This document shows, piece by piece, positions 41,939 to 54,154 of a stretch of 64,000 nt of DNA. Made by a program: the position numbers and the translations under genes. The notes under the pieces are model-generated. The model made no database searches. It was not told the origin of the DNA and was given only the letters and a program-made list of their open reading frames with translations. The stretch spans positions 1,572,901-1,636,900 of the forward strand of contig NC_086355.1 of NCBI RefSeq assembly GCF_036324505.1, given 5' to 3'. Origin of the DNA: Eleginops maclovinus. Lineage: Eukaryota > Chordata > Actinopteri > Perciformes > Eleginopidae. The first letter of the stretch is position 1; every line of letters starts with the position of its first letter.

Positions 41939-44649
41939 TTTATTTTCCTAGGATGAACTAGAAAAGAGCGCGGCCCGAGGCACGGCATGTCTCTTAATGT
42001 GTGAGTCAAACTAATGGACTGCTTCCCTCTGCACCGACCTCCACTGCAACCTCCCTCACCCTCCACTCCAGATTTACTCCCCCCTTGTTCTTTTATCTTC
42101 TTCTCAGGCCCCTCTAACGTCTTTACTTTATGCCACCCTCACCCCGGTCTCTTGTTTTCTGGGCCCGAGGACAGAGCGGCACAGCGGGCAGGATCAATGT
42201 GACAGATGCACGACATGCTCACGTGGTGACGGACAGGCTTTTGTCCGGGGTCAGCGCTCTAAAAATACAAGCAGGGGGATAAATCTTGTCCATGCATCCT
42301 CAACTGATGCATGAAACAGGGTCCAGAATCAACACTCATCAAGCGGCAAAAGAGTTGTGCAATGAAATAAACTATGCACAGACTCTCTTGTTCCTTTCGC
42401 TGGGAGTTATGGGCGCGCCGCTTCTGTCTTTGTCGTGTTTTTATGCAGCATCAGCGACTTCAGCAGACCGTCTCTCGCTGAAGGAGCAGATTAGGAGGTG
42501 TCGTTGATTAAAATTAACAAGCTTCTTTGAATTAAAAACGGTGTGTCCTTATAAACTTCATTTAATAGCCGAAATAGACAAAACCAAATCCTTACAGCTG
42601 CTTTTATTTGTAATAAAGAACACATTATTGGACCGTTAATGTGCTCACGATATGTGTTAAATACAAACATGCATAATAAAATCACTTCTCTATCCTACCT
42701 CTACTGTTTCTTGTTATCCTTGTGATCTAATGCTGCTGTTCTCCTTGTTATTTCTGTCTTGGTATCATATAAAATAACATTTAAATGGAAAAATACATTA
42801 AAATAAGAGCGAGAATAAGCACATTTCTGTCGAATTTTGAGATTAAGACTTCCTGAGTTGCATTCAGGCTTGAATTGATGAACATATAAAACATAAGTAA
42901 GCTTCTAAATGTGCTCTGGTGTCTTCTTTAAGTGTGTGTTGAACATAAAACCTTACTATCCTGATAAAAACTACTGAAACAGGTGTCTATGTGACACAAA
43001 AAAGGCACTTTTTCATACATTCAGTGAAAGAAACAGGTCAGCCAGTGCTTTTTTTATCCCTTTGGCCGGTAAGACAAAAGGTTTGGAAACTTTGCAGGAA
43101 TATGGACTTAAGTACAGGGTGTTTCTTGTTTTTATAAAGGGCCACACACACCTACACACACCAGAGGACACACACACAGAGCAGGGATCACAGCCCTGCT
43201 TTCCATGCACATTTATGCATGACCTATAAATATATTTATAGTCCTGTGTGTGCAGCTGCATGTGTCTAACCCTGCAGGACACACACTGCATGCAGGGCGT
43301 TGGAAAGCCTTTCTCTCCCTGACTCAGTGTTGTCATTTGGTTAAATCCAGACTCTGTTTCAGAATAGAAGCCCCACAGCTTTTAGAGAAACCGTGGCAGC
43401 AGCAGCTCTCCTCACAGAGCAGCAGGTCGGCTGATAAAAGGCCGCTCTCTTCTCTTCTGCAGACTGTAAATCACACACAGTCTGTCCCAGGGAGAGCGGC
43501 TGGGATTCAGGGAACTAAGACACACTGGGGTTGTGTGTGTGGCGGACTCAAAGCATTTGGATTTCAAGGGTTTCTCTTTCCTTTCCAGACAGGAACCCTG
43601 GCTGAACATGTGTTTCAAATGTTGAAGCAGTATTTTTATATTATAAGCAACGACCCCAAAAAACCTTAAGGGACTTCTTTTTCAATTTTAAGGACTTTTC
43701 TTAGATAATTTAAGACATTTTAATATCAATTAAGGGCCTTAATAGTTACAACACTTTTAAATCCTGGTAAAGTAGGTTCCTTTGGATGTTGGACTGACAA
43801 GACAAGACATCCCCTTTATTTTGAGAAACTTGGATGGACATTTTCTCTATTTTCTGCAATTTCACAGAAAAAATAATCACTTTATAATGAAATTAATTTT
43901 CAATTGCAGTCCCATAGCTTTAAATGAATGCATGACTTTTTAAGGATCCGTGGGAACTCTGTGTTTGAGTGAAAGAGAAACAAACTGCTTGGGACTCCCG
44001 GGATTATATTTTCTTCAGACCTCAGGCTTGCCTAAACATGTAGGGTGCATGCAGGTCTCTGTCAAACACTCATCCATCTCCATGTGTCACCGTTGAAGTC
44101 CCTGAACCAGTCGGCCTGCTCTGACTGACTGACTGACTGACTATCTGCCAAAGCTGTGATTCACATGCAGCCTCTGTTTATAACGCCCAATCAAGTGCCT
44201 CATTCAGGACCAGCAGTTTGGATGACACACTCGCTTATTCATGCACAAAGCAGACACTTTGCTCTCAAACATTTCTTATGCACTCCACTGTGTCTGCAGA
44301 GTCCACTCGGCCTCTCTCCTTACACTTCTTTATGATGCACGTTGGAAAGTCCCAGGTGTGGCTAAAGCAGAACAATAAGAGTCATCAGAAATAAAACACT
44401 GCCATTTGTAACCGGTTCTGAGTCATCCGAGAAGGAGCATGGGAACTACTCTCATGCACTAAAACTGACCAAACACTGAAATGCAATAGCGTGTAATTAT
44501 ATGGATAAGTGTTAATGAGACACAGAGCTTTGTTACCGCTATTACTTCTAAAGCAGGAATGCAAGAAGGAGGGTTATTGTCGCAACCGCAGTATAATTCA
44601 CCCGTCACTCTGAAACAGAAACCATTATTCTGATGGGGTCATCTTTATG

Positions 44650-46300
44650 CTGGGGTTTGTTTATATAGCAGGTATACTATTCCTACAGGATGAAATGCAT
44701 CTCTGATAGATATTTCCATTTAACTTTTCCACATCAAAACAAAACGCTGGGACCAAAAGTGAACTGTATGGGGACTGTTGCAACACCTTTTGCATTTCCC
44801 TTAGTTTCGCAAAAACAATTTGGTCCAAACAAATCCTATTTCTACATATCAATCGTTCACATGTTAGCTAATAACCCATACCCTTTAAAGATGATAAAAT
44901 ATGACTCGTACAACGACCTAAACCCTGGAGCTGGAGTATTATTTAGTGTTCAAAACTGCAACACAGACATCATGTTAGTTTATGAAAGTTCTTACTCCAC
45001 AACGAGACAACAAGCTAGGACTTCTCTGTGCAAATCAATCCCCCAAAACATGCCAATACTTTTTACCTAGAAACAGTGAGAAGGGGTACGGCTGCAACAT
45101 TTTCCGCACTTGTCTTAGTAACTCCATTTGGTCCAGAACAACCAGACATTCATATCTTAAACGTACATGTCTGCTCATTGACTTATCATCCTTAGATTAT
45201 AAGATATGACATATCCTTCACAATTTGAATGTAAGAAGTCGTCAGTGCAACCGACCTAAACCCTTGTTTGCAAACATCAGGGACGGTTTCACCATCTTTC
45301 TGCTAAATACTCATATATTACAAGACTTCAGAATATTGATTTGAATGGAAGAAGTTGACAATGCAACTAATCCAAATGCTTAAACTACTTTAAATCTGAA
45401 TGAGCATCTGTAGTTTAACAATAGTTCCATTTACCTAAACAACAACACTGTGGTACATGTAATTGTACAAAACTGCAACTGTTATCATGTTAGTTGATCA
45501 AAGGTCTTATTCCACTACAAGATAAAATGCTTACACTTCTCTTAGCAAAAACATCCCATAACAGGCACTTCCTTCCTCTTCCCCTTGCAACGGGGAGACA
45601 GGGGATGGTTGCAACACTGTGCATTTCTCTCAGTTACTCAGATGCTGATCTGTCCAGAAGAACCACATACTTGTATATATTACACGTGCATGTGTTTGCA
45701 TGTTACCCATACCAAGATGATATGAAATGACATATCCTTCACAGAAGTCCATGTTGCAACTGAACGCAAACCTAGGGACGGTTGCAACGTGTCCAAATAC
45801 ATTATAGAAGACAAATTGCCAAGACTTCTCTTTCCAATAACATCTGAAAACATGCTCTCCTATCCTCTTCCCCTTGCAACGGGGAGACTGGGGACGGTTG
45901 CAACACTCTGTGCATTTCTCTCAATTACTCAGATGTTGATCTGTCCACAAGAACCACATATTTATATATATTACACGTGCATGTGTTTCAAAGTTACCCA
46001 CACCAAGTTGCAACTGCAAACCTAGAGACGGTTGCAACCAACATCAGGGAGTGTTGCAACATGTAAAAATGCATTATATTTCACTTATTATCCTTCCCTT
46101 TTATGTCTGCATTAGCATATAATCCATGAAACGTTTATAGTTTACAATATTATAGTACCATTTATTGTACAAAACCGCAACTGTTCATCATGTTGGCTAT
46201 CAGAGCTTCTTGTTGCACTACAAGACAAATTGCTAAGGATTCTCTTTTCAATAACATCTCAAAACGTGCTCTCCTGTCCTCTTCCCCTTTGCAGTTAGTA
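44650..46300 (+). repeat. Diverged tandem repeat with GGTTGCAAC motif (unit about 290-410 bp)
   Basis: Blocks recur such as CTCTTCCCCTTGCAACGGGG (45577 and 45866, with a partial copy ending at 46290), GGGGACGGTTGCAACACT and TACTCAGATGYTGATCTGTC. Older, weaker copies start near 44760 and 45090. Spacing is 289 bp between the best pair and about 414 bp to the next. I do not recognise the family. Confidence 0.7.
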
Positions 46301-46444
46301 TACCTCAGAGTAAGTAGCCTATATGAGGGCTCCGGTCTCTAACGATGGCCAGATGTGCAGCGTGACTCACGATGGTCTGCTGCCCTGCCCTTTAATCTCT
46401 GCAGCAAGTTGCCAACTGCCACTATAGGTCAAAACACACAAGTG

Positions 46445-46445
<1 letters not shown>

Positions 46446-46513
<68 letters not shown>
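46446..46513 (+). repeat. (GT)n microsatellite near cask exon 1
   Basis: Perfect 68-bp tract about 375 bp into intron 1. Its closeness to the promoter makes an effect on expression conceivable. Confidence 0.98.
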
Positions 46514-46514
<1 letters not shown>

Positions 46515-46890
46515 TTATAACACACACACTCTCAAACACACACAGAGAGCAGGAAGATGAGAAATGCTGCCACAGTGAAATAGGATCTTATCTGCATGTT
46601 GGAATATAGAAATAAAACTGGGAATGTAACAACTGTTATCAGGTCCATAAAAGGGTCATAAGGTAGTAGATTATTGTGGGATGGGTGTATATGTATTTAG
46701 GATAATATAAGATAGGTGTAAGCATAAACCAGTATACACATATTCTCACACACATGCTTTTTGGGCGTGCATGTGCAATTGAGAGCGTGCCATACCCTTC
46801 AGGATATTACGAGCAGCTAATTGGAAAGCCCCGGTGACCAATAATCACCATTAAACAACAATAAGTGAATTTAAAATCAGCAACACTTAC

Positions 46891-46949
46891 TTGCCGATGA
46901 CCTCGCAGAGCTCGTACACATCTTCAAAGAGAATGTCGTCGTCCGCCAT
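46891..46949 (-). CDS. cask: cask coding exon 1 (start codon)
   Basis: This exon has 59 coding nt: the start codon (complement of 46947-46949) and 19 codons (MADDDILFEDVYELCEVIG) plus AA of the next lysine. It is the conserved N-terminus of CASK, with isoleucine at residue 6 where, from memory, mammals have valine. The donor is GGCAA|GTAAGT (GT at 46889-46890), a strong consensus. The start has A at -3 and G at +4, a good Kozak context. The frame stays open for about 100 codons upstream, but there is no in-frame ATG there, so this ATG is the start. The product is a membrane-associated scaffold with CaMK, L27, PDZ, SH3 and guanylate-kinase domains that binds neurexin, Mint and Veli proteins. 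Only the first 57 residues are in this window. Confidence 0.97.
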
Positions 46950-47850
46950 AGTCCGACCCCGGCTGGGGAAAAGAATATCCCCAAAATACGCGTCCCAAAG
47001 CGGATGGTGGTGCTCCTCAAAAACCTGGGGGGGAAACAGAGGCCACAAGCGGACAGATAATAAAAAAGGTCCGCAGCAGTGGGTAAAGAGTTTCCAGTGG
47101 AAGGTTTCTAAATTCCAGTTGTAAAACCCCCCGCCCCCCCAAAAAACGCTGCGTCGCTGTGCGTGATTCGGCACAGAAGGAGCGCAATAATCCGGTTCGG
47201 GAGCCGGTTCGACCCCGCCTTTCCCCAAGCTTTTCCCCGTATGTCTCAAACGTGGTGGTCAGACTAACAGTGGAATAAACTCCTCCGGTGGTGTGTTCAC
47301 TGCCACCCGGTTACTCTGGGCTTTAACGTTGGAGACAGCCCGGTGCGCATCAGGCTCCTGTTTCTGATCCAGGTGGGTTACAGTGAGCTCCACTTCCCCA
47401 AAGGGATGCACACACACACATGAAACACAATCCTCCTTTGCAGATTCAAGTCTGTACACTGTTTAGCAGAATGCACACACACACATGAAGACACACACTC
47501 CTCCGTTGCAGGTCCAAGCCTCCTCTCTCCGTGTTTTCTCCACTTTCCTCCCGTGGTTTCGTGTTTTTCTCCCCGATGTTTCTGCCTGGACGCTCGGATC
47601 CACGGAGCTTCAGAAACCCGACAGGCTCCTCCTACACGGGGGTTATGAAACTGCCGCTCTGTCCTCCATGTTGGCTCCGATCCCTCAGCCAGGATTCTCC
47701 TTCCAGGCCTGCAGGCTTTGAGCCAACATGGCGGAGCAGCGGCGCCATAAAGGCTTTTCTCAAACCGCAGTTTCCTTCAGGAGTTTGTCTTTACTTCAAG
47801 TGGAGTTCCGGAAGCGAGGAGGAGGATGAATGGCAACATGAATATTAACA
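46950..47850 (-). promoter_or_regulatory. cask: cask 5'UTR and probable CpG promoter region
   Basis: This is the sequence directly upstream of the cask start codon. CpG is raised relative to the AT-rich flanks (for example 47145-47260 and 47560-47830). It contains an ATGGCGG (YY1-like) motif at about 47728-47734 and a perfect 12-bp inverted repeat at 47666-47677 and 47720-47731. Two pyrimidine-AG sites on the minus strand resemble 3' splice sites: a C-rich run ending in AG at about 47023, and TTCTTTTCCCCAG at about 46963. The 5'UTR may therefore be spliced from an upstream non-coding exon. I cannot place the transcription start, and no TATA box is obvious. Promoter status is inferred from position and composition. 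Confidence 0.6.
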
Positions 47851-49053
47851 CCTACCTGATTTAAATAGGGAACAGGATTTGGGCCACATGAGGAACAACA
47901 TGTTGGGATGTGTCCAAAAGAAAATAGAGTTCTGAGTTCTTTTATTTCAGAATTGTGGGAAAATAATCAGTATGGTTTCGTTGAGATTTCTTCCACTTCT
48001 GTCTTTTTTACTCTCAGAATACAGATTTCAATGTTTTCTCATAAATACATTTTCCCATAGTTTATTTTTTTCTCAGAAATATTCCAGGTCAGAACTCAAC
48101 ATTTTGTTCTACTTATGGTCACATCACAAAATGTCTTTCTCGTGTCCCTCATCCTCTTCCATATATTTAAATCGCTTATTCTAAACAGCCTTTAGTTCCC
48201 AGCCAGAGCCGAGTATGGGTGAAACATGTCCATTCATCTCAGTTGGAAAGTTATCTTTCTTTTAGCACCCAAACTGACTTATTCACATCTGTAAGGTTGT
48301 TGGTTTTACATCAGCACCAGACCAAATGATTACATGAGTTCATTATCCAATTAGATCATCAGCAGAAAATCATTTCAGCAGTGATTGCCACATTTGATTA
48401 ATCGGTTGTTCCAGCTCCTTAAGTCCATTTACATGCAAAGAAACCTATATCACACCCAGCAGCTGAGACAGTAACGCACAGGGTTAAATGACTGTGTACC
48501 TTCTTAGTTGCTTTCTTATAAAAAAAACAGGTATACAGAGGCAGGAGGTCTGCAGCAACATTCACACCTTTTTCCATTTCTACACCTCTGCTACTCCAAC
48601 ACAAAGCTGGTGTAGTCATGCGAGGAACAACACAAAGACAAGTGCTGTGTATTCATATTTTATGGGCTCTTGCGGGCTAAATACATTGCCAGCTGATTGC
48701 CTAATTAGCGCTAGGTGAATAATTAAGCCGTCAGTAAACCCGGGATGATGAGCTTGTTCTTTTATTTATGATTTTTCCACAAAAATGATTTCATGAAATT
48801 AAATGAGTCCCCCACAGCAGCCACTGTAGGTATTGTTTGTCTGCCTCGGTGCACGGCTGCTTATGTAGCACAAAAACCTTCTTGTGTTCGGGCCATTTGA
48901 AGCAGAAAGTGTGTGTGTTCGTGCCGATCTTGTGACGCGCGTGTTTGAGGTCGTAAGCAGCAACAATTTGGCTTAGCAGAAAGAAAAATCAGGACATCAG
49001 AGGGAATCTTATCTCTGGCCAACACACCCTTCTAGACTCAGCTGGTGGGGTAA

Positions 49054-49055
<2 letters not shown>
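47851..49055. other. Sequence upstream of cask, no gene recognised
   Basis: It contains T-rich debris at 47930-48090 similar to that near 15.0 and 16.8 kb. No divergent gene start was seen next to the cask promoter. Confidence 0.5.
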
Positions 49056-49459
<404 letters not shown>

Positions 49460-49569
49460 AAATTAGAGACATTAACTTGCTCAGTGTTCTTCGAAATGCT
49501 CCAACATTTAAGTGATCTTTCAGTTCCTTAAAGTTGAAATGAGTTGCTTGGTTAATTGTCAAAGAGGCT

Positions 49570-49680
49570 TTTGGGGTTCTACGTTTCCTCTAGTGTGTTA
49601 TGAAGCTTTTGGTGCATGTAAATGGTCTACAAAGGCTAAAATCCCTCCAGAGGTAGTTTCTCTCTGTAGTGCTGAGGCAG
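49570..49680 (-). repeat. Dispersed repeat R1, terminal part
   Basis: TCCTCTAGTGTGTTATGAAG, GGTGCATGTAAATGGTCTAC and ATCCCTCCAGAGGTAGTTTC are the reverse complement of the block at 41545-41660. Confidence 0.72.
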
Positions 49681-50255
49681 ACATTGTAGAAAAACAAACA
49701 CGTTTTGCAACAAGCATTTTTAAATTTCCCCTAAAACGTGCTTGCGGGTGATTTCATTTCTATGTTTGAGGCATGCAAGTTGGAAAAGTGTGTTTACTGG
49801 TATTAAAAACAGTAGCCCTAATGATTAGCATTGTTTGATACACTTAGTATAGTTGTCGTCTCTCTGGGAAACTGATGTGGCGTCCCACAGTGAAATCCAT
49901 CCTGGTCAAAGGTAATCTGGTAATCTGTGCGCCAACGACAGCAGAGCAAACCACAGCCTCGTGCTCCAGGGAGCAGGTAGCGCTGCAGGTCTGATTATGA
50001 TTGTGAGCCACAGAGAAAGTGCTCCTGAGATTTCACGGTCTGATCAAAGCAGAGACCTCTAACAGGAAAACACTTACATCTGCGGTCTCCAGAAACACGG
50101 TGTCAGTTACAGCACTTACAGACCCTTATTGTATGTTGGTTTACTTTAGGTTTCAGAAGGTGTTAGTTAGCATATAGCGAACCACAGGTGTGTTTAAGTT
50201 CAGCTGAGTGTTGTTTTATTGAATAAAGTTGTGTAACTAAAAGACATTTTGTAGG

Positions 50256-50543
50256 AAGGAACTACAGCACGGTCACATGACTTCACGTCTCCACCGCTAA
50301 GCTAAAGGAGGCTAATGTTGGGCTATAAAGGAACTACAGCACGGTCACATGACTTCACGTCTCCACCGCTAAGCTAAAGGAGGCTAATGTTGGGCTATAA
50401 AGGAACTACAGCACGGTCACATGACTTCAGGTCACCACCGCTAAGCTAAAGGAGGCTAATGTTGGGCTATAAAGGAACTACAGCACGGTCACATGACTTC
50501 ATGTCTCCACTGCTAAGCTAAAGGAGGCTAATGTTGGGCTATA
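50256..50543 (+). repeat. Minisatellite A, array 4, left part (about 4 copies)
   Basis: Four 72-bp units end in GGGCTATA exactly where the ISL2EU-like element begins. Confidence 0.96.
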
Positions 50544-50616
50544 GAGCTCCTGCAGATGATGTCATATATGCTGGTCACGTGACGAGATACGACAGGGGCA
50601 GCCATTTTGGCAGTCA
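50543..50616 (+). repeat. Left terminal region of the ISL2EU-like element
   Basis: The outer repeat AGAGCTCCTGC is followed by 19 bp with no counterpart at the right end, then the palindromic GGTCACGTGAC, an 18-bp spacer, and CCATTTTGGCAGTCA. The transposase ATG is 41 bp further in. CCATTTT resembles a YY1 core and GTCACGTGAC is a perfect E-box/CLEAR-type palindrome, so this end probably doubles as the transposase promoter (inference). Confidence 0.75.
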
Positions 50617-50656
50617 TCGCGGCAGTAAATTGACAGGCACTGGCAGACTGTCAAGG

Positions 50657-50861
50657 ATGGTGGATAACTGCTGTGCACCAGGTTGCACAAATAGGCGTGG
50701 GAAAAAGAAAGGTGTATCGTATTATCGCATTCCTAAAGACGCGGAGAGGAGGGAGAAGTGGATTGGAGCGATTAAAAGAGCCAGGAGCCTTCAGAAAAAG
50801 ACTGAAAGATGGGACCCCCCGGCCGTTGGCTTTCGCTTATGCAGTGATCACTTCATATCAG
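50657..50861 (+). CDS. THAP-DDE transposase, exon 1 (THAP DNA-binding domain)
   Basis: The exon starts at MVDNCCAPGCTNRRGKKKG and covers residues 1-68 plus one base of G69. It is a C2CH THAP zinc finger: C5-x4-C10, invariant-type P26 and W35, then C62-x2-H65 followed by F66. THAP domains bind DNA in P-element-like and several other transposases, here presumably the element's own ends. The donor is TCAG|GTGGGT. This choice is set by exon 2, whose frame needs exactly one leading G. The open frame continues upstream into the terminal repeat and the minisatellite, but the ATG at 50657 places the finger at the N-terminus as in other THAP proteins. Confidence 0.85.
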
Positions 50862-51092
50862 GTGGGTGAAGGAATACAGTACAATGCTACAAAAAGTTTC
50901 TGGTCAGTTTAATTAAATTTAATTAGTTTAATTTAAGAAGTAGCACCCAGTTATTATAGCTAACGGACACTGTGATGTCCCTTTTTAACTCAACAAGTGT
51001 GGCTCTGGCGCAGCCTAGCCAGTTAGCAAGTTAGCTTGTAGCAAGCTAGTGGTAAACAAACCCGTGTTGAAATATTCCTTCTTATTTTGTAG

Positions 51093-51267
51093 GGAGAAAG
51101 AGTGATAATCCGTTGAGTCCGGATTTTATCCCCTCAATTTTCGATTACCTTCCATCTCCAGAGAAGAGGAGACATAAAACGAGACTGGAGGTTTTTAACA
51201 GAAGGCAGAAGGCTAAACTGCACAAAGTAGAGCAGGCAAAGATATCTGCAGAAGCCATCCGTCAAAG
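51093..51267 (+). CDS. THAP-DDE transposase, exon 2 (basic linker)
   Basis: The acceptor is TTTTGTAG and the donor is CAAAG|GTGGGT. Length is 175 nt. In the frame set by exon 1 it reads GRKSDNPLSPDFIPSIFDYL and then a Lys/Arg-rich stretch ending AEAIRQR. There is no stop in this frame, and the phases fit exons 1 and 3 exactly. The linker follows the THAP finger and may include a nuclear localisation signal (KRRHK). It was not visible as a long ORF and is inferred from splice sites and frame continuity. Confidence 0.75.
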
Positions 51268-51521
51268 GTGGGTAGATCAAACTCCTGTCTGATTACATGT
51301 TGGGTCTACTTGTGATCGGTGTGTTATTCAGATTATTTTATTTCAAATAGTTAACTGCCGTGATATGGTTATAAACAATAACGTCACACCAGTCATTTAA
51401 TGAAGGCTAATATCATATGATTTCCATTAAACATGTCAAACTGTAAACATGTAAACATGTCAAACTGCCATCAGTATTGTATGCATGAAAGCTTATTTTG
51501 CTGCTTCTGTGTTTTCATCAG

Positions 51522-52569
51522 GACATCAACTGATGCAGCCCCAGAAGACCATATCACAGAGCCTTTGAAGGAGCCCCCCATCACAGATCCGTTGGAAGAC
51601 TCAGCCGATGATCCTGTCCAGCCTGAACCAGTAACACCACCATGCACCTCTGAAACCTGCTGTACCCGCATCCAGAGTCTTGAGCAAGAATGCCAAGCTC
51701 TAAGGGCTGAAAATGTGTTGTTAAGGGAAAAGATTAATAGGAAGACCCTGACAGAGATTAGTTTAAATAACAATGATAAAAAGGTGAATGTCCTCACTGG
51801 GCTGGCAACCTATGCATGTCTCATGACCATTTTTCAATATCTGGCTCCATTTCTCAAAGTTAAATCATCAATAACATGTTTTCAACAATACATGTTGACT
51901 TTGATGAAGCTTCGAATGAACTTAACATTTGACTTTTTGGGTTTTTATTTTGGCATCGACCCAACTACTGTCTCCAGGCACTTCAAAAACTGTGTTAATT
52001 TGATGTATTGTAGACTGGTGCCAAGCCTAGTGGTGTGGCCTAAAAGAGAATCTTTAAGAACATCTCTTCCATATGTATTTAGAAATGGTGACTACGAGAA
52101 GACTGTTTGTATCATTGATTGCTTTGAAATATTTCTAGAGAAACCAAGTAGATTGCGACCCAGTGCGCAGTGTTACTCAAGATACAAATCACATCACACC
52201 ATGAAATATTTAATTGCCATTTGCCCTCAAGGTTCAATTTGTTTCATTTCTACTGGATGGGGAGGTCGCACCAGTGATAAGTTCATTACAGAACACAGTA
52301 CTTTTTTACCTAATATTCTCCCAGGGGATGTTGTTTTGGCAGACAGGGGGTTTCTGGTGAAAGAGTCTGTTGAAAGGTGTCAGGCTGAATTAAAAATTCC
52401 AGCATTTACTCGTGGAAAAACACAGTTAGATCCTGCTGACATAGAGAATACAAGATCTCTAGCCTCTTTAAGGATTCACATCGAAAGAGTCATAGGAGTA
52501 CTTCGTCAGAAATATACTATCTTACAAAGCACTGTGCCAATAACTTTCAGACATAGAGAAAGAAAATGA
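51522..52569 (+). CDS. THAP-DDE transposase, exon 3 (coiled coil, HTH, DDE catalytic core), C-terminus frameshifted
   Basis: The acceptor is TTTTCATCAG. The spliced transposase is 475 residues to the first stop. In order it has an acidic Pro-rich linker, a coiled coil (SLEQECQALRAENVLLREK), a helix-turn-helix-like region (FDFLGFYFGIDPTTVSRHF), then a DDE_Tnp_4-type catalytic core. The core has D326 (IIDCFEIF), D401 (LADRGF) and E448 (HIERVIGVLRQ), all present. These residues coordinate metal ions for cutting and joining the element's ends. The frame stops at 52567-52569 after ITFRHRERK. Skipping one base near 52546-52552 opens a frame reading on through DVTYLDKIVSVCCG to a stop at 52646-52648, so the last 30 or so residues are probably lost to a 1-base insertion. 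A poly(A) signal AATAAA follows at 52670-52675. Confidence 0.85.
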
Positions 52570-52883
52570 TGTTACTTATCTTGATAAAATTGTGAGTGTA
52601 TGTTGTGGACTAACAAATGTACCTGATTCTGTGGTGCCCTTTGAGTGATGAATTTGTGCGTCAACAGAAAATAAACCTTTTTGATTCGCTTCTCACTTGT
52701 TTCTTGTGACTTCTTTTCTCACTCACTAGATTTGAGTGACCTATCCACATTTTAAGATCGCTACAGATACTGCTACAGACACAGAAGACATTGGTTTAAC
52801 AGTTGTTTATTAATTAATAAAATATTTACATTGCATCAGCTCATTCATATTCACACATTTCGTAAGTAAGTAAGACTAAGTAA

Positions 52884-53589
52884 TTATGTTTTTTTTTTTT
52901 GAGCATTGATTAGTTTCCTACAACTAGGACACACCCACTGTTTCGGTACCCTTTTCATCCGAAGGCAGGTTTGGTGGAACCTCTTCACGGCACAGAACCC
53001 TGAGGCACAAACAAGCATATTCCCTGCCGCAGGTGCACGGCAGTAGCACCACTGTTGCTGGGGATCGGTGCTTGCAGTTGCTTGTTTTGGTGCAGAAAAC
53101 CATTTGCCTAACAGCTCTGGGATGATGCATTTTAGGAAGAAGTCACGAGCAAGTTCAAGTTCTTTGAGAAAGAATTCTGGGTCAAATGTAATGCGTTCCA
53201 CAAAGGGTGAATCACCTTCCTTTTCAGTCCACAGAATGAAATCACAGTATGCCAATTTGGTAACAAATAGCTGCATCTGCACTTGGTAGAAGTATGCATG
53301 GTCTCGCTTAAGTCTAATTTTTCCTAGGGAATCTTGTTCAAGGCAAAAGTGTGCAACAGAATTTACAGCTTCATTGACAGAAAGCTCCTTTGCAGAAAAT
53401 GGGCACTTCATTTCTAAGACACCTGTACCACAGCAGCTACAGGACACATACCCATCAGGTGAGGCCCCGATAAATGGGTGCAGAGGTGAAATTCTAAATC
53501 CGGCTGGTCGCACCAGGACGTCTGTGTGTGATAGGCGATGCTGCATTTCGTAGTATTTTCTGGCCAGTTCTTCATTATTGCATCCCCAT
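52884..53589 (-). CDS. YqaJ-nuclease / PHD-like protein, exon 4
   Basis: The acceptor is TTTCTTCAG followed by A-TGG-GGA. The exon encodes most of a YqaJ-type (lambda-exonuclease-like, PD-(D/E)xK) fold: IGASPDGYVS with D422, then GVLEMKCPF with E436 and K438 (D...ExK), then HAYFYQVQMQLF and a conserved WTEKEG segment. It ends with a PHD-like Cys/His finger (WCYCRAPA, CASGFC, FHQTC, WVCPSC) and a lysine tail, with the stop at 52884-52886. A minus-strand AATAAA lies at 52806-52811. ISL2EU elements are known from memory to carry such a nuclease; its role in transposition is not established. Residue numbers assume my four-exon model. Confidence 0.85.
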
Positions 53590-54154
53590 CTGAAGAAACA
53601 ATGGAAATATGAGTTTTGGACAATAGTAATGCCACCCCACATTGCTACCTCCCTGCCCTTTACAAATGTTTAATGCTGTACTTGGTTTTACACTTCTTTT
53701 TAAAGAATAGCCTAGTACTTACTGCATTTACCCTCTCTGTTCATTCACCTCACACTAATTTTCTTGTACACCATATGTTGTACGTAAGTAAGTTAACACA
53801 TACATAGAAGAGATTACACACTGCACACCCTATTTTAGTTTACAGGGAAATTCCAGCTGATTTCAACATGCAGTTGTAATGCTCACACACACTACCCTTG
53901 ACTTGTCAGTACCTTCCTGAAGATGTGGCATATATCATCCCACATGATACAGCTGTATTGTAAGGTGTCTGCTGATGCACATGTCACAATGTTTCATACA
54001 ATAAGTAATCAAATGCATATGCCCATTACTTTTGGGATGATGAACATCAGCTGACACCTTACAACAAGGCAGAAACTTTTGGGATGCTATTTGGAGTATG
54101 TTAGGATGTTCAACTGCATGTTGACATTGGCTGGAATTCTCTGCCCATGAATAC

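Noticed and set aside
46950..47249. N-terminal extension of CASK
   Set aside because: The frame is open upstream but contains no ATG, and the product would be unlike any CASK N-terminus I know.
50657..52569. Domesticated host gene (HARBI1 or THAP-family)
   Set aside because: It sits between intact terminal repeats with a target duplication next to a YqaJ gene, and has a frameshift. It is an element gene.
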